From positions 62,001 through 126,000 of the forward strand of contig JAYFPE010000010.1 in NCBI GenBank assembly GCA_034928145.1: a stretch of DNA of 64,000 nt, read 5' to 3'. The notes under the pieces are model-generated. The model did no database searches. It was not told where the DNA came from and saw only the letters and a program-made list of their open reading frames with translations. This stretch comes from Pelethousia sp034928145 (GTDB taxonomy: Bacteria > Bacillota > Clostridia > Christensenellales > CAG-138). Of the stretch, positions 8,780-17,779 are shown one piece after another. The translations under genes and the position numbers were made by a program. How positions within the stretch are numbered: position 1 is the stretch's first letter; every line of letters begins with the position of its first letter.

Positions 8780-10313
8780 GGTCGGCCTCCCCTCCCGCGA
8801 TTGTGCGCATGATCGTGTTTTGATTGAGATCGCCCGCTGTCAGCTCACCGACCTTGCGCCGGTCCCGCATGACCACCATCTTGGAGCAGGTGCGCAACAT
8901 CTCTTCCATTTCCGAGGAGATGAAGGCCACGCTCTTGCCCTCGGCCGCGAGCTTTAGGATCAGCTTTTGGATCTCCGTTTTGGTGCCGATGTCGATGCCG
9001 CGGGTGGGCTCGTCGAGAATCATGAACGCGGGGTTGGTCAGCAGCCAGCGCGCCAGGATGACCTTTTGCTGGTTGCCGCCAGAGAGGCTCTTGACGGGCG
9101 TTTCGCTGCCGGCTGTTTTGATGTTGAGCAGCTGGATGTATTCATCCGCGTACTGCTCCATTTCCTTGTGGGTCAAGCGCCTGAAAAGGCCGCGCTTAGC
9201 CTGCAGGGCGATGATGATGTTTTCCCGAACGGAAAGCTCGGGCAGGATGCCGTCCGCCTTGCGGTCTTCCGGCAAATAAGCCATGCCCTGCTGCATGGCG
9301 TCCAACGGACGCTTGATCTTAATGTTTTTGCCCCGTATGCGCAGCTGGCCCTGAATGGCCTTATCCGCGCCGTAGACGGCGCGCATCAGCTCGCTGCGGC
9401 CGCTGCCCAATAGGCCGCTGAAGCCTACGACCTCGCCCCTGTGCATTTGCAGGTTGAAGGGGGCCACCTTTGAAGCGCCGCTTGAGAGACCCACGGCCTC
9501 AATCAGCGGCTGTTCGTCCTCGAGAGCGGCCGCGGCCCGGCCGCCGCCAAGATCGGAAAGGTTTTCGATCTCCTTGCCCAGCATTTTGGTGACCAGTTCC
9601 AGGCGGGGCAGGTTTTCTAGCTCATAGTCGCCCACGAGTTCACCGTTTCTAAGCACGGTGATGCGGTCGCATACTTCGTAGACCTGCTCGAGGAAATGGG
9701 TGATGAAGATGATCCCCACACCGTTTTCCTTGAGCTGGCGCATGAGCGAAAAGAGCTTTTGCACCTCATCCGCATCGAGGGAGGAGGTGGGTTCATCCAG
9801 AATCAGAAATTGGCATTTGGTATCTACGGCGCGGGCGATGGCGATCATTTGCTGGATAGCGATCGAGCAGCTGTCCAGCTGCGCCGTAGGATCGGCCGCG
9901 ATGTTGAGCTCTTGCAGCAATTCCGTGGCATTGCGGCTCATCTGCCGCCAGTTGATCAGGCCCATAGAGCGAGGCTCGCGCCCCAGGAAGAGGTTTTCCA
10001 TTACCGTAAGGTTGGGGCAGAGGTTTACCTCCTGGTAAACGGTGCTGATGCCCAGTTTTTGCGCATCCTGCGGCGAACGTATCACGACAGGCTTTCCATC
10101 CAGCTCGACGATTCCTTCGTCCATGGCATAAACGCCGGTCAGCACTTTGACGAGCGTCGATTTCCCCGCGCCGTTTTCCCCCATCAGGGCGTGTATCTCG
10201 CCGCGGCGCAGCTTGAAATCAACCTGGTTGAGCGCGCGAACGCCGGGAAACGATTTGCCGATGCCGGTCATCGTCAGCGCGGGGCCGCTTTGCTCCTGTG
10301 TTATCGTACCCAT
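8772..10313 (-). CDS. Sugar ABC transporter ATPase, two-domain (YtfR/AraG/RbsA-like)
   Basis: Energises the sugar importer. The 513-aa protein has two fused nucleotide-binding domains. The first has Walker A GENGAGKST and Walker B FLILDEPTS. The second has the degenerate phosphate loop LLGSGRSEL, signature LSGGNQQKV and Walker B MILDEPTRG. This split between a canonical and a degenerate domain is typical of carbohydrate-uptake type 2 ATPases. It lies about 160 bases after the binding-protein gene, beyond a strong hairpin that may lower its expression relative to the binding protein. Confidence 0.92.
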   Translation of the reverse strand: MGTITQEQSGPALTMTGIGKSFPGVRALNQVDFKLRRGEIHALMGENGAGKSTLVKVLTGVYAMDEGIVELDGKPVVIRSPQDAQKLGISTVYQEVNLCPNLTVMENLFLGREPRSMGLINWRQMSRNATELLQELNIAADPTAQLDSCSIAIQQMIAIARAVDTKCQFLILDEPTSSLDADEVQKLFSLMRQLKENGVGIIFITHFLEQVYEVCDRITVLRNGELVGDYELENLPRLELVTKMLGKEIENLSDLGGGRAAAALEDEQPLIEAVGLSSGASKVAPFNLQMHRGEVVGFSGLLGSGRSELMRAVYGADKAIQGQLRIRGKNIKIKRPLDAMQQGMAYLPEDRKADGILPELSVRENIIIALQAKRGLFRRLTHKEMEQYADEYIQLLNIKTAGSETPVKSLSGGNQQKVILARWLLTNPAFMILDEPTRGIDIGTKTEIQKLILKLAAEGKSVAFISSEMEEMLRTCSKMVVMRDRRKVGELTAGDLNQNTIMRTIAGGEADHA

Positions 10314-10385
10314 AAAGTTTGCCCACCTTCATTGAGATGCTGTTTTTTCCATTATATCATAATTATATATCGTCTTATTATAGAT

Positions 10386-10424
10386 TTCGGTTCGGGGAGA
10401 TTCCAGGAATCTCCCCGAACCGAA
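10386..10424 (-). repeat. Perfect intercistronic hairpin between binding protein and ATPase genes
   Basis: Two 19-nt perfectly complementary arms (10386-10404 and 10406-10424) fold into a GC-rich stem of about 17 bp with a small loop. No T run follows on the minus strand, so it looks like an mRNA-stabilising element, or leaky attenuator, favouring the binding-protein message. Confidence 0.8.
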
Positions 10425-10473
10425 TATGGGATTCCGCTTTACGATTTAAAAATCCCGCTTATGTGCAGGCCAA

Positions 10474-11520
10474 TTAATACGGGCGGGCGTCCACGATATC
10501 CTGGGTGATGGTGTCGTAGTAGAAGGCGGCCTCGTCTACAACTTCGACCTTGGCGGGGGAGCCGCCGCCCTGGATCAGGTTGATCAGCTCGGCGACCTTG
10601 GGCCCGTGCAGCGGGTTGCACTCGACGTTGCAGTTGATCTTGCCTTCCAGCGTCATCTGGAGGTAAGCCCTGTTGGCGTCGAAGGAGATGATAGCCACGC
10701 CATCCTTGCCACCCACGGCAATGCCGGCCTCTTCGAGGGCCTGGATGGCGCCGTCGGCCATGTTATCGTTCTCGGCGTAGACCACGTTGATATCCTTGTG
10801 CTGCTGGATCCAGGAAGCCATGATTTCCTTAGCCGTATCGGTGCTCCAGTCCGCGGTCTGCTGCTCGAGCAGGGTCCAGTTGGCGTTGGCTGCCACGGCC
10901 TCGGTCAGCGCCTCGCTGCGGCCTACCTGCGCGGAGGAACCGAGCTGGCCCTGCAGGTTGACGATGTTGACCGGCTGGTCGCTGGTGAAGCGGGTGGCGA
11001 TCCAATCGGTAGCCTTCACGCCCTCGGCTTTGAAATCGGAGCCGACCCAGCAGGTGAAGAGGTCTTCGCTGGCGTTAATGGTACGGTCTACCAGGATCAC
11101 GGGGATGCCGGCGTCCTTGGCATTCTTAAGCACGGTGTCCCAGCCATCCATGTTGACGGCGGCGATCACGATGTAGTCGACCTCCTGGTCTATGAAGCCC
11201 TGCACATCGGCTACCTGCTTGGCTGCGTCGTTGTTGGCGTCGGCCAGGATCAGGTTGAAGCCATTCTCCGCGCTAAGGGCTTCCTGCATGGACTTGGTGT
11301 TCGCCTTGCGCCAGTCGGATTCATCCGCTTTGCACTGGGCAAAGCCTACGGTAATGAGGTCAGCGCCCGCCTCGGCGGCTGGGGCCGCGGGTTGTGCGGC
11401 GGGGGCTGCGGGTTCGGCGGGAGCCGCGGCAGGTGCCTCCGTAGTCGCCGCGGGCGCGCCGCAGGCAACCAGGCTCAGCGCCAGTACCAAAGTAAGGGCC
11501 ATCGCAAGAAGTTTCTTCAT
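10474..11520 (-). CDS. Sugar-binding lipoprotein of the ABC importer (YtfQ-like)
   Basis: The extracellular receptor of the importer. A lipoprotein signal with hydrophobic core and lipobox LVAC (Cys20) is followed by an alanine/proline-rich linker to about residue 50. The mature part follows E. coli YtfQ closely: TVGFAQCKADESDWRKANTKS, IDQEVDYIVIAAVNMDGWDTVL, VDRTI and VYAENDNMADGAIQALEEAG. YtfQ binds galactofuranose and arabinose furanose forms, which suits this operon. It is the first gene behind the operon promoter. Confidence 0.9.
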   Translation of the reverse strand: MKKLLAMALTLVLALSLVACGAPAATTEAPAAAPAEPAAPAAQPAAPAAEAGADLITVGFAQCKADESDWRKANTKSMQEALSAENGFNLILADANNDAAKQVADVQGFIDQEVDYIVIAAVNMDGWDTVLKNAKDAGIPVILVDRTINASEDLFTCWVGSDFKAEGVKATDWIATRFTSDQPVNIVNLQGQLGSSAQVGRSEALTEAVAANANWTLLEQQTADWSTDTAKEIMASWIQQHKDINVVYAENDNMADGAIQALEEAGIAVGGKDGVAIISFDANRAYLQMTLEGKINCNVECNPLHGPKVAELINLIQGGGSPAKVEVVDEAAFYYDTITQDIVDARPY

Positions 11521-11623
11521 TTTTCCTCTCTCCTTTTCTTTTTTCGATCTCTGCGATCATTGTGGACAGGATAGATTGACTCGAAAGCTCATTGAAGATA
11601 TGACAGGATGCTTTCTTAGGGTC

Positions 11624-11652
11624 AGTATAATACGCGCAAAGGTATCTGTCAA
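11624..11652 (-). promoter_or_regulatory. Promoter of the arabinose operon
   Basis: On the minus strand TTGACA (11647-11652) and TATACT (11624-11629) are separated by exactly 17 bp, close to full sigma-A consensus. It lies about 100 bp before the binding-protein start. Confidence 0.8.
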
Positions 11653-11654
11653 CC

Positions 11655-11739
11655 ATTTGTATGGAACAACTTGCTATAACTTTTTCTTTTACGATACAAT
11701 TAATTCGGGAGGGTTCGGATAAAAAAATACAAATTTTGT
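11655..11739. promoter_or_regulatory. Candidate AraR half-sites upstream of the arabinose operon
   Basis: ATTTGTA at 11655-11661 abuts the -35 box and ACAAATTTTGT lies at 11729-11739. Both resemble halves of the Bacillus subtilis AraR operator (ATTTGTAC/GTACAAAT). Spacing suggests repression, possibly with looping to the site in the araR promoter. Not proven. Confidence 0.4.
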
Positions 11740-11882
11740 TTTAATTACGACGAAATGCGCCTGACTTCGGGCGGTTTTTCGCAGACATATCGAGCGGACG
11801 ACCTTCACGCGGCCTGCCCACACATGCACATATTAATGAAAGACAAGCCCTTACCTAGATAAAATACAAGTTTAGATACCAC

Positions 11883-11911
11883 TTGAAAAGATGATACAAA
11901 TTTGTTATGAT
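11883..11911 (+). promoter_or_regulatory. araR promoter with an embedded operator-like palindrome
   Basis: TTGAAA (11883-11888) and TATGAT (11906-11911) are 17 bp apart. The perfect palindrome ACAAATTTGT at 11896-11905 fills the spacer up to the -10 box. This is the position expected for autorepression by AraR. Confidence 0.65.
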
Positions 11912-11942
11912 GAACATAGAGTTTGAGGGTGGGGTGACGTAG

Positions 11943-13013
11943 TTGCTTAAATATCAGGAAATCGCCAATACATTGCGCAGGCAGATCGAGGATAATATTT
12001 TTACCGAAACCAAGAAGTTCCCCAGCGAACAGGCCCTTTGCCTGGAACATGGGGTCAGCCGCCAAACCATCCGGCACGCCCTGTCCGTATTGGTGCAGGA
12101 AGGGCTGCTTGAGCGGCAGCATGGCAGCGGTTCACGCGTGCGCGGCAAGGCGCAGCCCCTTCCGCCGCCACAGCGCTCCATCGCGGTGATCACCACCTAT
12201 ATCAGCGATTATATCTTCCCCAGCATCCTGCGCGAAGTGGAAACCGTTTTATCCCGCAACAACTGCACCACCATGCTTTATGCCACGCAAAACCAGGTGG
12301 TAAACGAGCGCCGCGTTCTGCAAGGCCTCTTGGCCCTGCCTAAGCTAGACGGCGTGCTGGTGGAGGGCACAAAAACGGCTTTGCCAAACCCCAACCTGGA
12401 TTTATACCGCAAACTGATGGAGCGCAACATCCCCTTGGTATTCATGAACGGCAACTACCGGGAGCTGACGGACGCTATCTCTGTGCTGGATGATAACTAT
12501 AACGGCGGCCGCCAGCTGGTGCAATATCTAACGGCAAAGGGCCATGCCCGCATCGCCGGCATGTTCAAAAGCGACGATATCCAGGGCCACCAGCGCTACG
12601 CCGGCTATGCCGCGGCCCTCTTGGACGCCGGCTTGCCCATGGAGGATAGCCAGCTTTACTGGTACAATACCGAAACCAAGGACGCGCTGGCCAACGGCAA
12701 CCTTATTTATACCGAACAGATGCTATCGGCTACCAAGGGCTGCAGCGCGGTGGTCTGCTATAACGATGAGATCGCCAGCCAACTGCTGCTGGCCCTGCTA
12801 AACGCAGGGGTCAAGATTCCCGAAAAGATGGCTTTGGTCAGCTTCGACAACAGCCGCTACAGCGACCTCGGCCCCATCACCATCACCTCGCTCTCCCACG
12901 GAGATCACAACGTGGGCAGGCTGGCAGCGCAAACCTTGATCAAGCTGCTTAGCGGCGAGCAATGCGAATCCCAGCTCGCGCCCTGGACGCTGATCGAAAA
13001 AGCAAGCAGCTAA
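11943..13013 (+). CDS. araR: Arabinose repressor AraR (GntR head, LacI-type effector domain)
   Basis: Represses arabinose genes and is released by L-arabinose. The 356-aa protein has a GntR winged helix at residues 1-70 (YQEIANTLRRQIEDNIF, KFPSEQALCLEHGVSRQTIRHALSVLVQEGLL) joined to a LacI/periplasmic-binding-like domain (SIAVITTYISDYIFPSILREVE through LVSFDNSRYSDL). That chimera is characteristic of AraR. The start is TTG at 11943 behind GGGTGGGGTG. It is divergent from the arabinose operon, has its own palindrome-bearing promoter and ends at a bidirectional terminator. Confidence 0.92.
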   Translation: MLKYQEIANTLRRQIEDNIFTETKKFPSEQALCLEHGVSRQTIRHALSVLVQEGLLERQHGSGSRVRGKAQPLPPPQRSIAVITTYISDYIFPSILREVETVLSRNNCTTMLYATQNQVVNERRVLQGLLALPKLDGVLVEGTKTALPNPNLDLYRKLMERNIPLVFMNGNYRELTDAISVLDDNYNGGRQLVQYLTAKGHARIAGMFKSDDIQGHQRYAGYAAALLDAGLPMEDSQLYWYNTETKDALANGNLIYTEQMLSATKGCSAVVCYNDEIASQLLLALLNAGVKIPEKMALVSFDNSRYSDLGPITITSLSHGDHNVGRLAAQTLIKLLSGEQCESQLAPWTLIEKASS

Positions 13014-13030
13014 GCGGTGCAGGGCAACAT

Positions 13031-13063
13031 AAAAGGGCCGGATAATGATCGTCCGGCCCTTTT
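13031..13063. terminator. Bidirectional terminator between araR and ptsI
   Basis: A perfect 12-bp stem, AAAAGGGCCGGA pairing with TCCGGCCCTTTT around a 9-nt loop, lies between two convergent units. Confidence 0.9.
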
Positions 13064-13086
13064 CTTTTCATGCCGCGCCGCGCGGC

Positions 13087-14796
13087 TTAGCCCGCAGCGT
13101 TTGCCAGCAGCGCCTTGACGGCTGCTTCCGTATCCAGGTTAATGACCTTTTGGCTAAGAGCCTGCGCTTCTTCAAGGGTGTATTGGGCGAGCGCGCGCTT
13201 CACATCCGCGATGCAGGCCGCATTCATGCTGAACTTGCGCAGGCCCAGCCCGGCCAATGCGGGCGCGGCCAGGGCGGAGCCAGCCATCTCGCCGCATACG
13301 GAGACCGGCTTGCCCCTTGCGTTGAAGGCGTCCAACACCATCTTGATGGCGCGGAACATAGCTGGGGAAAAGCTTTGGTAATAGCCGGCGACCTGGGCGT
13401 TCATGCGGTCCGCCGCGTGCAGGTATTGGCACAGGTCATTGGTGCCGATGCTGGCAAAATCGCACGCGGCAGCCACGACGTCCGCAAGGAGGGCGATGGA
13501 GGGGATCTCGATCATGATGCCTACAGGCATGCTTTCGTCAAAGGGGATCTGCTGGCCGCGCAGCTGCGCCCTGGCTTCTTCCAGGACCTCCTTGGCGGCG
13601 CGCAGGTCATCCAGTGAGCCGACCATGGGGAACATGATCTGCAGCTTGCCGTAAGCGGAGGCCCGCAAGGCGGCCCGCAGCTGGGTGAGGAAGAGCTCGC
13701 GCTTTTCGAGGCACAACCGCAGGGCGCGGCAGCCCAGGAAAGGGTTATCCTCCTTGGGCAGGGGCAGGGCGGGCAGGGTCTTATCCCCGCCCACATCCAG
13801 CGTGCGCAAGGTCACGGGGCGGCCCTTGGCCTGCTCGAGCACAGCGCGGTATACGGCGAACTGCTCCATTTCCGCCGGCAGGCGCTCGCTCTCCATATAG
13901 AGGAACTCCGTACGGAAAAGCCCCACGAAGCTGCATACCTCGATGGCGTCCTTATCCATGCGCGCGCCGATGTTGAGGCCGATCTCCACAGGCGTGCCGT
14001 CTTTGAGGCGGGGCTCCTGGGCAAAATATTGGGCGGCGTCGCGCCGATCCGCCTGGTAGGCCGCGCGCTTTTCTTCATATTGGCGCAGGGCGGAAGCATC
14101 CGGATCGAGCAGCACCTCGCCGTTTAGCGCATCCACGATGACCGCGGCCCCGTGGGGCAGGGCCTTGGTGGCGTCCGGCACGCCCAGCACGGCGGGGATG
14201 CCGAAGGCGCGGGCCAAGATGGCGGAGTGGGAGGTGGAGCCGCCTACTTCGGTAATGATGGCCAGTACATTCGCCCTATCCATGGTAGCGGTATCGCTGG
14301 GCAGAAGGTCGTGGGCGACGACCACCACGGGGCAGCCGAGGCGAGAGAGGTTGCGCTCCGGCTCCCCGTGGAGGATGCGCACCAAGCGGTTGCGCACATC
14401 CCGAAGGTCCATCGCCCGCGAGGCGATCAGCGGGTCCTTGGCGGCGCTCAAAAGGGCCGCGTATTCCGTAAATACCCGGTTCACGGCAAAATCCGGCGCC
14501 TGGCGGCGCTCCAGGATGGCCGCGCGGATCTCCTCATCCATCTCCTCGTCCCCGAGAAAGGCCCGGTGCGCCGAAAATATCTTGGCCTTATCCGCATCCC
14601 TCTGCGAGAAGGAGGCGATGATATCGCGCAGCTCCTTATCCGCCAGGCCTACGGCTTCCTGGTATTTGGCCACAGCGCCCAGCTCTTGGCCGGGCTGCAC
14701 ATAGGCTTCGAACACATCGCACGCATAGGCCTTGTATTGGTATACGCTGCCTGTGGATAGGCCCGGGGAAACGGGGTTTCCCTTGAAAATGCGCAT
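13087..14796 (-). CDS. ptsI: PTS Enzyme I
   Basis: Transfers phosphate from phosphoenolpyruvate to HPr. The protein of about 569 aa has the N-terminal HPr-binding region, the phospho-histidine at H190 in GGSTSHSAILARAFGIPAVLG, the PEP-binding barrel (LRTLDVGGDK, GCRALRLCLE, FPMVGSLDDL) and the catalytic cysteine in SVCGEMAGS. The start at MRIFKG lies 4 bases after the HPr stop, behind GAGGGC. It is the last gene of the hexitol operon. Having EI and HPr inside a substrate operon, rather than alone, is notable; another general copy may exist elsewhere. Confidence 0.95.
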   Translation of the reverse strand: MRIFKGNPVSPGLSTGSVYQYKAYACDVFEAYVQPGQELGAVAKYQEAVGLADKELRDIIASFSQRDADKAKIFSAHRAFLGDEEMDEEIRAAILERRQAPDFAVNRVFTEYAALLSAAKDPLIASRAMDLRDVRNRLVRILHGEPERNLSRLGCPVVVVAHDLLPSDTATMDRANVLAIITEVGGSTSHSAILARAFGIPAVLGVPDATKALPHGAAVIVDALNGEVLLDPDASALRQYEEKRAAYQADRRDAAQYFAQEPRLKDGTPVEIGLNIGARMDKDAIEVCSFVGLFRTEFLYMESERLPAEMEQFAVYRAVLEQAKGRPVTLRTLDVGGDKTLPALPLPKEDNPFLGCRALRLCLEKRELFLTQLRAALRASAYGKLQIMFPMVGSLDDLRAAKEVLEEARAQLRGQQIPFDESMPVGIMIEIPSIALLADVVAAACDFASIGTNDLCQYLHAADRMNAQVAGYYQSFSPAMFRAIKMVLDAFNARGKPVSVCGEMAGSALAAPALAGLGLRKFSMNAACIADVKRALAQYTLEEAQALSQKVINLDTEAAVKALLANAAG

Positions 14797-14800
14797 ATGC

Positions 14801-15079
14801 TCAGCCCTCGCCAAAGCCGCTGTTGATCAGCGCGGCGAGCTGGTTCACAGCCGCCTGCTCGTCGCCGCCCTCGGCGGAAATTTCGATGTTGGTGCCGGCG
14901 TTGAGCCCTGCGGAAAGCAGGCGAACGATGGACTTTGCGTTTACCGCTACGGCGTCCGGGTCGTCCACGTTGCGGATGAGCACCTGGGATTCAAAGCTCT
15001 TGGCAAGCGCCACCAGCTCGGAGGCCGGCCGCGCGTGCAGGCCGGAGGTGTTTTTGATCAGCACGTTTTGTACGTACAT
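14801..15079 (-). CDS. ptsH: PTS phosphocarrier HPr
   Basis: Passes phosphate from Enzyme I to EIIA. The 92-aa protein has the active histidine H15 in SGLHARPAS and a serine at position 50 (NAKSIVRLLS) that aligns with Ser46, the site used by HPr kinase in Gram-positive catabolite control. The region after it (IVRLLSAGLNAGTNIEIS) differs from the usual MGVMSLG, so use as a CcpA partner is uncertain. It lies between the dehydrogenase and ptsI. Confidence 0.93.
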   Translation of the reverse strand: MYVQNVLIKNTSGLHARPASELVALAKSFESQVLIRNVDDPDAVAVNAKSIVRLLSAGLNAGTNIEISAEGGDEQAAVNQLAALINSGFGEG

Positions 15080-15094
15080 GGCGAATGCTCCTTT

Positions 15095-16348
15095 CTATCC
15101 TTTCCAGTTCGCAAGAAGATAGGCTTCCGCCTGGGCGCACCATAAGCCCCGGTGCGCCTTGGTGATGGCGTGCAGCTCGCCAAAGCGCGCGTCCTTCTCA
15201 GCCAGGCTTGAAAAATCCTCGATCGCCGTGAGCGGCATGGCAATGTGGTTGTAGATGAGCTTTTTGCCGCCGGGTATCTTCGGCAGGTTGAGGATGGCGT
15301 TCGCTGCGCTGTTTAGCCCGCCGATGTGGGTCACCATAACGGCGGGTTCCGTGGCCCCGGCTTCGGAAAGGCGCAGGGCCTCCTTAAGATCGTCCGTATT
15401 GCCGCCTGTGGTGCCCATGATATGGGTGGAATTATAATGCGCGTCATAAAGGTTGATGCTGGCGCTGAAGGCGGGATCCATGGGCCCGGCGAAGATGTTC
15501 ATGCATCCGTCCCGGCCTAAAATAGCGTTGCCCAGCTCCGCCACGGCGGTCACGGGCGCAAAGACGAACACATCGTCGAAGCCGCCGCCTGCAAGCGCCC
15601 TCAAATGCACGGCCGGATCCGCCAGATCGGCGGTATTGACGAAGCGTACGTCCACGCCACTTTTTGCGGCCTTTTCGCGGAAGATCTCTTCCGCCCGGGC
15701 GAGGCGGGATTGGTCGATGTCGGCAATGACCAACAGACCCGGTCGCCTATCGCAACTGATGGCGTAATCCAGCGCGCCCAAGCCCATGGGTCCGGCGCCG
15801 GCCACAATGGCCGCCTTACCGCCCGGCACGATGCCCATCTCATGGTGGTAATCGCCCATGCGGGTGTGGTAAGCCGCGTGGAACGCGCCGATGTTGCAGC
15901 TCATCGGCTCGGCCAGGGAGGCCTCGAAATAAGCCTCGCCGCCGTATTCGAGGAAGCAGCCCAACTCCATCACCTCGGGCGGGATGATGCAATAGGTGGC
16001 GTTGCCGCCGAAATAGGGATAGGAATACCCGGGCGACCACATCGTGCCCTTGTAATTAAGCGCGGGCTGCAGGGTGAACTTGCCGCCTTCGCGGAATTTG
16101 CCCTTGTGCTTGGCCCCTACGGCCACGATATTGCCCGCCATTTCATGGCCCATGATGGTGGGGTTGTTTTCTAAATCCTTGGGTACGCGCTTGTGCTCCT
16201 GGCCCAGCATGGCGCATTTGTAGGTAGACATGCAGACGCTGTCCGAAATCACCTCAACCAGAATTTCATCGTCTTTCATCTCCGGCAGCTCGAATGTTTC
16301 CAGGCGCAAGTCGCCCGCGCCATAGAGCCGCACCGCGGTCGTTTTCAT
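15095..16348 (-). CDS. Zinc-type MDR dehydrogenase, SorE/YggP-like (hexitol- or sorbose-phosphate)
   Basis: Probably interconverts a hexitol phosphate and a ketose phosphate. The roughly 417-aa protein is a medium-chain dehydrogenase: SVCMSTYKC in the catalytic-zinc region, GHEMAGNIVAVG, a GAGPMGLGALDYA nucleotide-binding loop and VIADIDQSR after it. It resembles L-sorbose-1-phosphate reductase SorE and E. coli YggP, which sits beside the cryptic mannitol PTS genes cmtAB. I start at 16348 behind GGAGGG; TTG one codon earlier is an artefact. The PTS neighbours argue for a phosphorylated substrate. Confidence 0.75.
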   Translation of the reverse strand: MKTTAVRLYGAGDLRLETFELPEMKDDEILVEVISDSVCMSTYKCAMLGQEHKRVPKDLENNPTIMGHEMAGNIVAVGAKHKGKFREGGKFTLQPALNYKGTMWSPGYSYPYFGGNATYCIIPPEVMELGCFLEYGGEAYFEASLAEPMSCNIGAFHAAYHTRMGDYHHEMGIVPGGKAAIVAGAGPMGLGALDYAISCDRRPGLLVIADIDQSRLARAEEIFREKAAKSGVDVRFVNTADLADPAVHLRALAGGGFDDVFVFAPVTAVAELGNAILGRDGCMNIFAGPMDPAFSASINLYDAHYNSTHIMGTTGGNTDDLKEALRLSEAGATEPAVMVTHIGGLNSAANAILNLPKIPGGKKLIYNHIAMPLTAIEDFSSLAEKDARFGELHAITKAHRGLWCAQAEAYLLANWKG

Positions 16349-16366
16349 CAAAACATCCCTCCCATC

Positions 16367-17296
16367 TTATAGCCGCGTGATTTTCACGCCCGATACATAA
16401 GCCTCCGCCTGCGCGCGGGTAGGGGGGCTGCTGCCCGGGCGGGTGACCTTGGCCGCGGCCGCAGCCATAGCAAATCGCACGGCCTCTTCCTTGCCCAGGC
16501 CCCGCTCCTTGGATAAGAGCAGGCCGGCGATAAGGGTATCCCCGGCGCCCACCGTGCTCACGGCCTCTACCTTAGGGGCTTCGGCAAAGAGCATGCCCGC
16601 TTCATCCGCAAAGATCGCTCCCTTTGCGCCCATGGAAACCGCCACCATGGCGATGCCGCCATCAACCAGGCGGCCGGCCGCGGCGGCCAGGGTCTCCAGC
16701 CGTGTATCGGCCAGGCCGCAAAGCTCGGCCATCTCCTGCGCGTTGGGTTTGATGAGGAAGGGCTTGCTTTTGGCCATGGCCTTAAGCAGAGCCCCATCCA
16801 TATCGGCGGCCACCCGCACGCCCCGGGCTGCCAGGGCTACTGCCCAGCGGGCCGGCAGATCCGCCGCCACGCCCTCTGGCGCGCTGCCTGCAAACAGCAG
16901 CGTATCGCCACTCTGCACCCGGGCGGATATCCGCCCGAACAGTTCGTCGAGCGCGGCAGGGGGGACGGGGGAGCCCGGCTCGTTAATATCCGTATAGGTA
17001 TGGTGCAGGGGGTCGAACACCTTGAGGTTGGTGCGCGTTTGCCCGGGCACGGATACGAAATCACATAGAACGCCCATTTCCGCCAGCGCAGCGAGAAGCG
17101 TTTCGCCGGAGCCGCCGCCAGCAAACCCCATGGCGATGGATTCGCAGCCAAAGCTCTTAAGCGCCTTGCTCACATTTACGCCCTTGCCGCCCGCGTCTAT
17201 GCGCATATGGGAAACGCGGTTGACCGCATCCAGCGTAAAGCCGCTTATCGTTACGGATTTATCCAGCGCGGGGTTGAGCGTTACGGTAAAGATCAA
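16367..17296 (-). CDS. PfkB-family sugar-phosphate kinase, 1-phosphofructokinase-like
   Basis: Expected to phosphorylate the ketose monophosphate made by this pathway. The 309-aa protein has the family N-terminus FTVTLNPALDKSV, the GGKGVNVSKALKSFG motif, the LIKPNAQEMAELCG segment and the C-terminal STVGAGDTLIAGLL motif with the catalytic aspartate. These fit FruK (fructose 1-phosphate) and LacC (tagatose 6-phosphate). The start overlaps the EIIA end by 4 bases. No aldolase gene is present here, so the bisphosphate must be cleaved by an enzyme encoded elsewhere. Confidence 0.85.
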   Translation of the reverse strand: MIFTVTLNPALDKSVTISGFTLDAVNRVSHMRIDAGGKGVNVSKALKSFGCESIAMGFAGGGSGETLLAALAEMGVLCDFVSVPGQTRTNLKVFDPLHHTYTDINEPGSPVPPAALDELFGRISARVQSGDTLLFAGSAPEGVAADLPARWAVALAARGVRVAADMDGALLKAMAKSKPFLIKPNAQEMAELCGLADTRLETLAAAAGRLVDGGIAMVAVSMGAKGAIFADEAGMLFAEAPKVEAVSTVGAGDTLIAGLLLSKERGLGKEEAVRFAMAAAAAKVTRPGSSPPTRAQAEAYVSGVKITRL

Positions 17297-17769
17297 GTCC
17301 GCTCACCTCCGCCGGTCAGCCGGGCATAGATGAAGGCCGGATCCGTGGCGTGGCGAAGCTGGTCAAAGGATTCCTCATCCAGCATCATATTGGCCAGGGC
17401 TTGCAGGATGGGCAGATGCTCATCCTCCTTGCCGGCGATGCCCACCACGAGATACGCAAGCTCATCCCCAAAGGGCACGCCTGCGGGGAATTGCAGCACG
17501 CAAAGCCCGGTGCTGTGAATCAGGGACTTGGCCTCGCCTACGCCATGGGGGATGGCCACGCCCTCGCCGATGTAGGTGGTCACCACGTTTTCGCGCTCGA
17601 TCATGGCCTCTATATAACCCGCATCCACGCAGCCGCGCTCTGTTAACAGTTCGCCTGCCATGCGGATGGCTTCGTATTTATCCGCCGCGCGAAGGCCCGT
17701 GCGAACGTCCTGTGGGCGCAGGGCTGCGAGGCGGGAAGGTTTCTGTGGCACGGTTGCCAGCTTTTCCAT
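17293..17769 (-). CDS. PTS EIIA component, mannitol/fructose type
   Basis: Accepts phosphate from HPr and passes it to the EIIB domain. The 158-aa protein is a single EIIA-Mtl domain with a 20-residue N-terminal extension. The phospho-histidine is H75 in GEGVAIPHGVGEAK; the downstream VVGIAGKEDEHLPILQALANMM segment is typical. It lies directly behind the activator gene and is the partner of the EIICB protein, as MtlF is to MtlA. Confidence 0.9.
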   Translation of the reverse strand: MEKLATVPQKPSRLAALRPQDVRTGLRAADKYEAIRMAGELLTERGCVDAGYIEAMIERENVVTTYIGEGVAIPHGVGEAKSLIHSTGLCVLQFPAGVPFGDELAYLVVGIAGKEDEHLPILQALANMMLDEESFDQLRHATDPAFIYARLTGGGERT

Positions 17770-17779
17770 AAAGTTCTCC

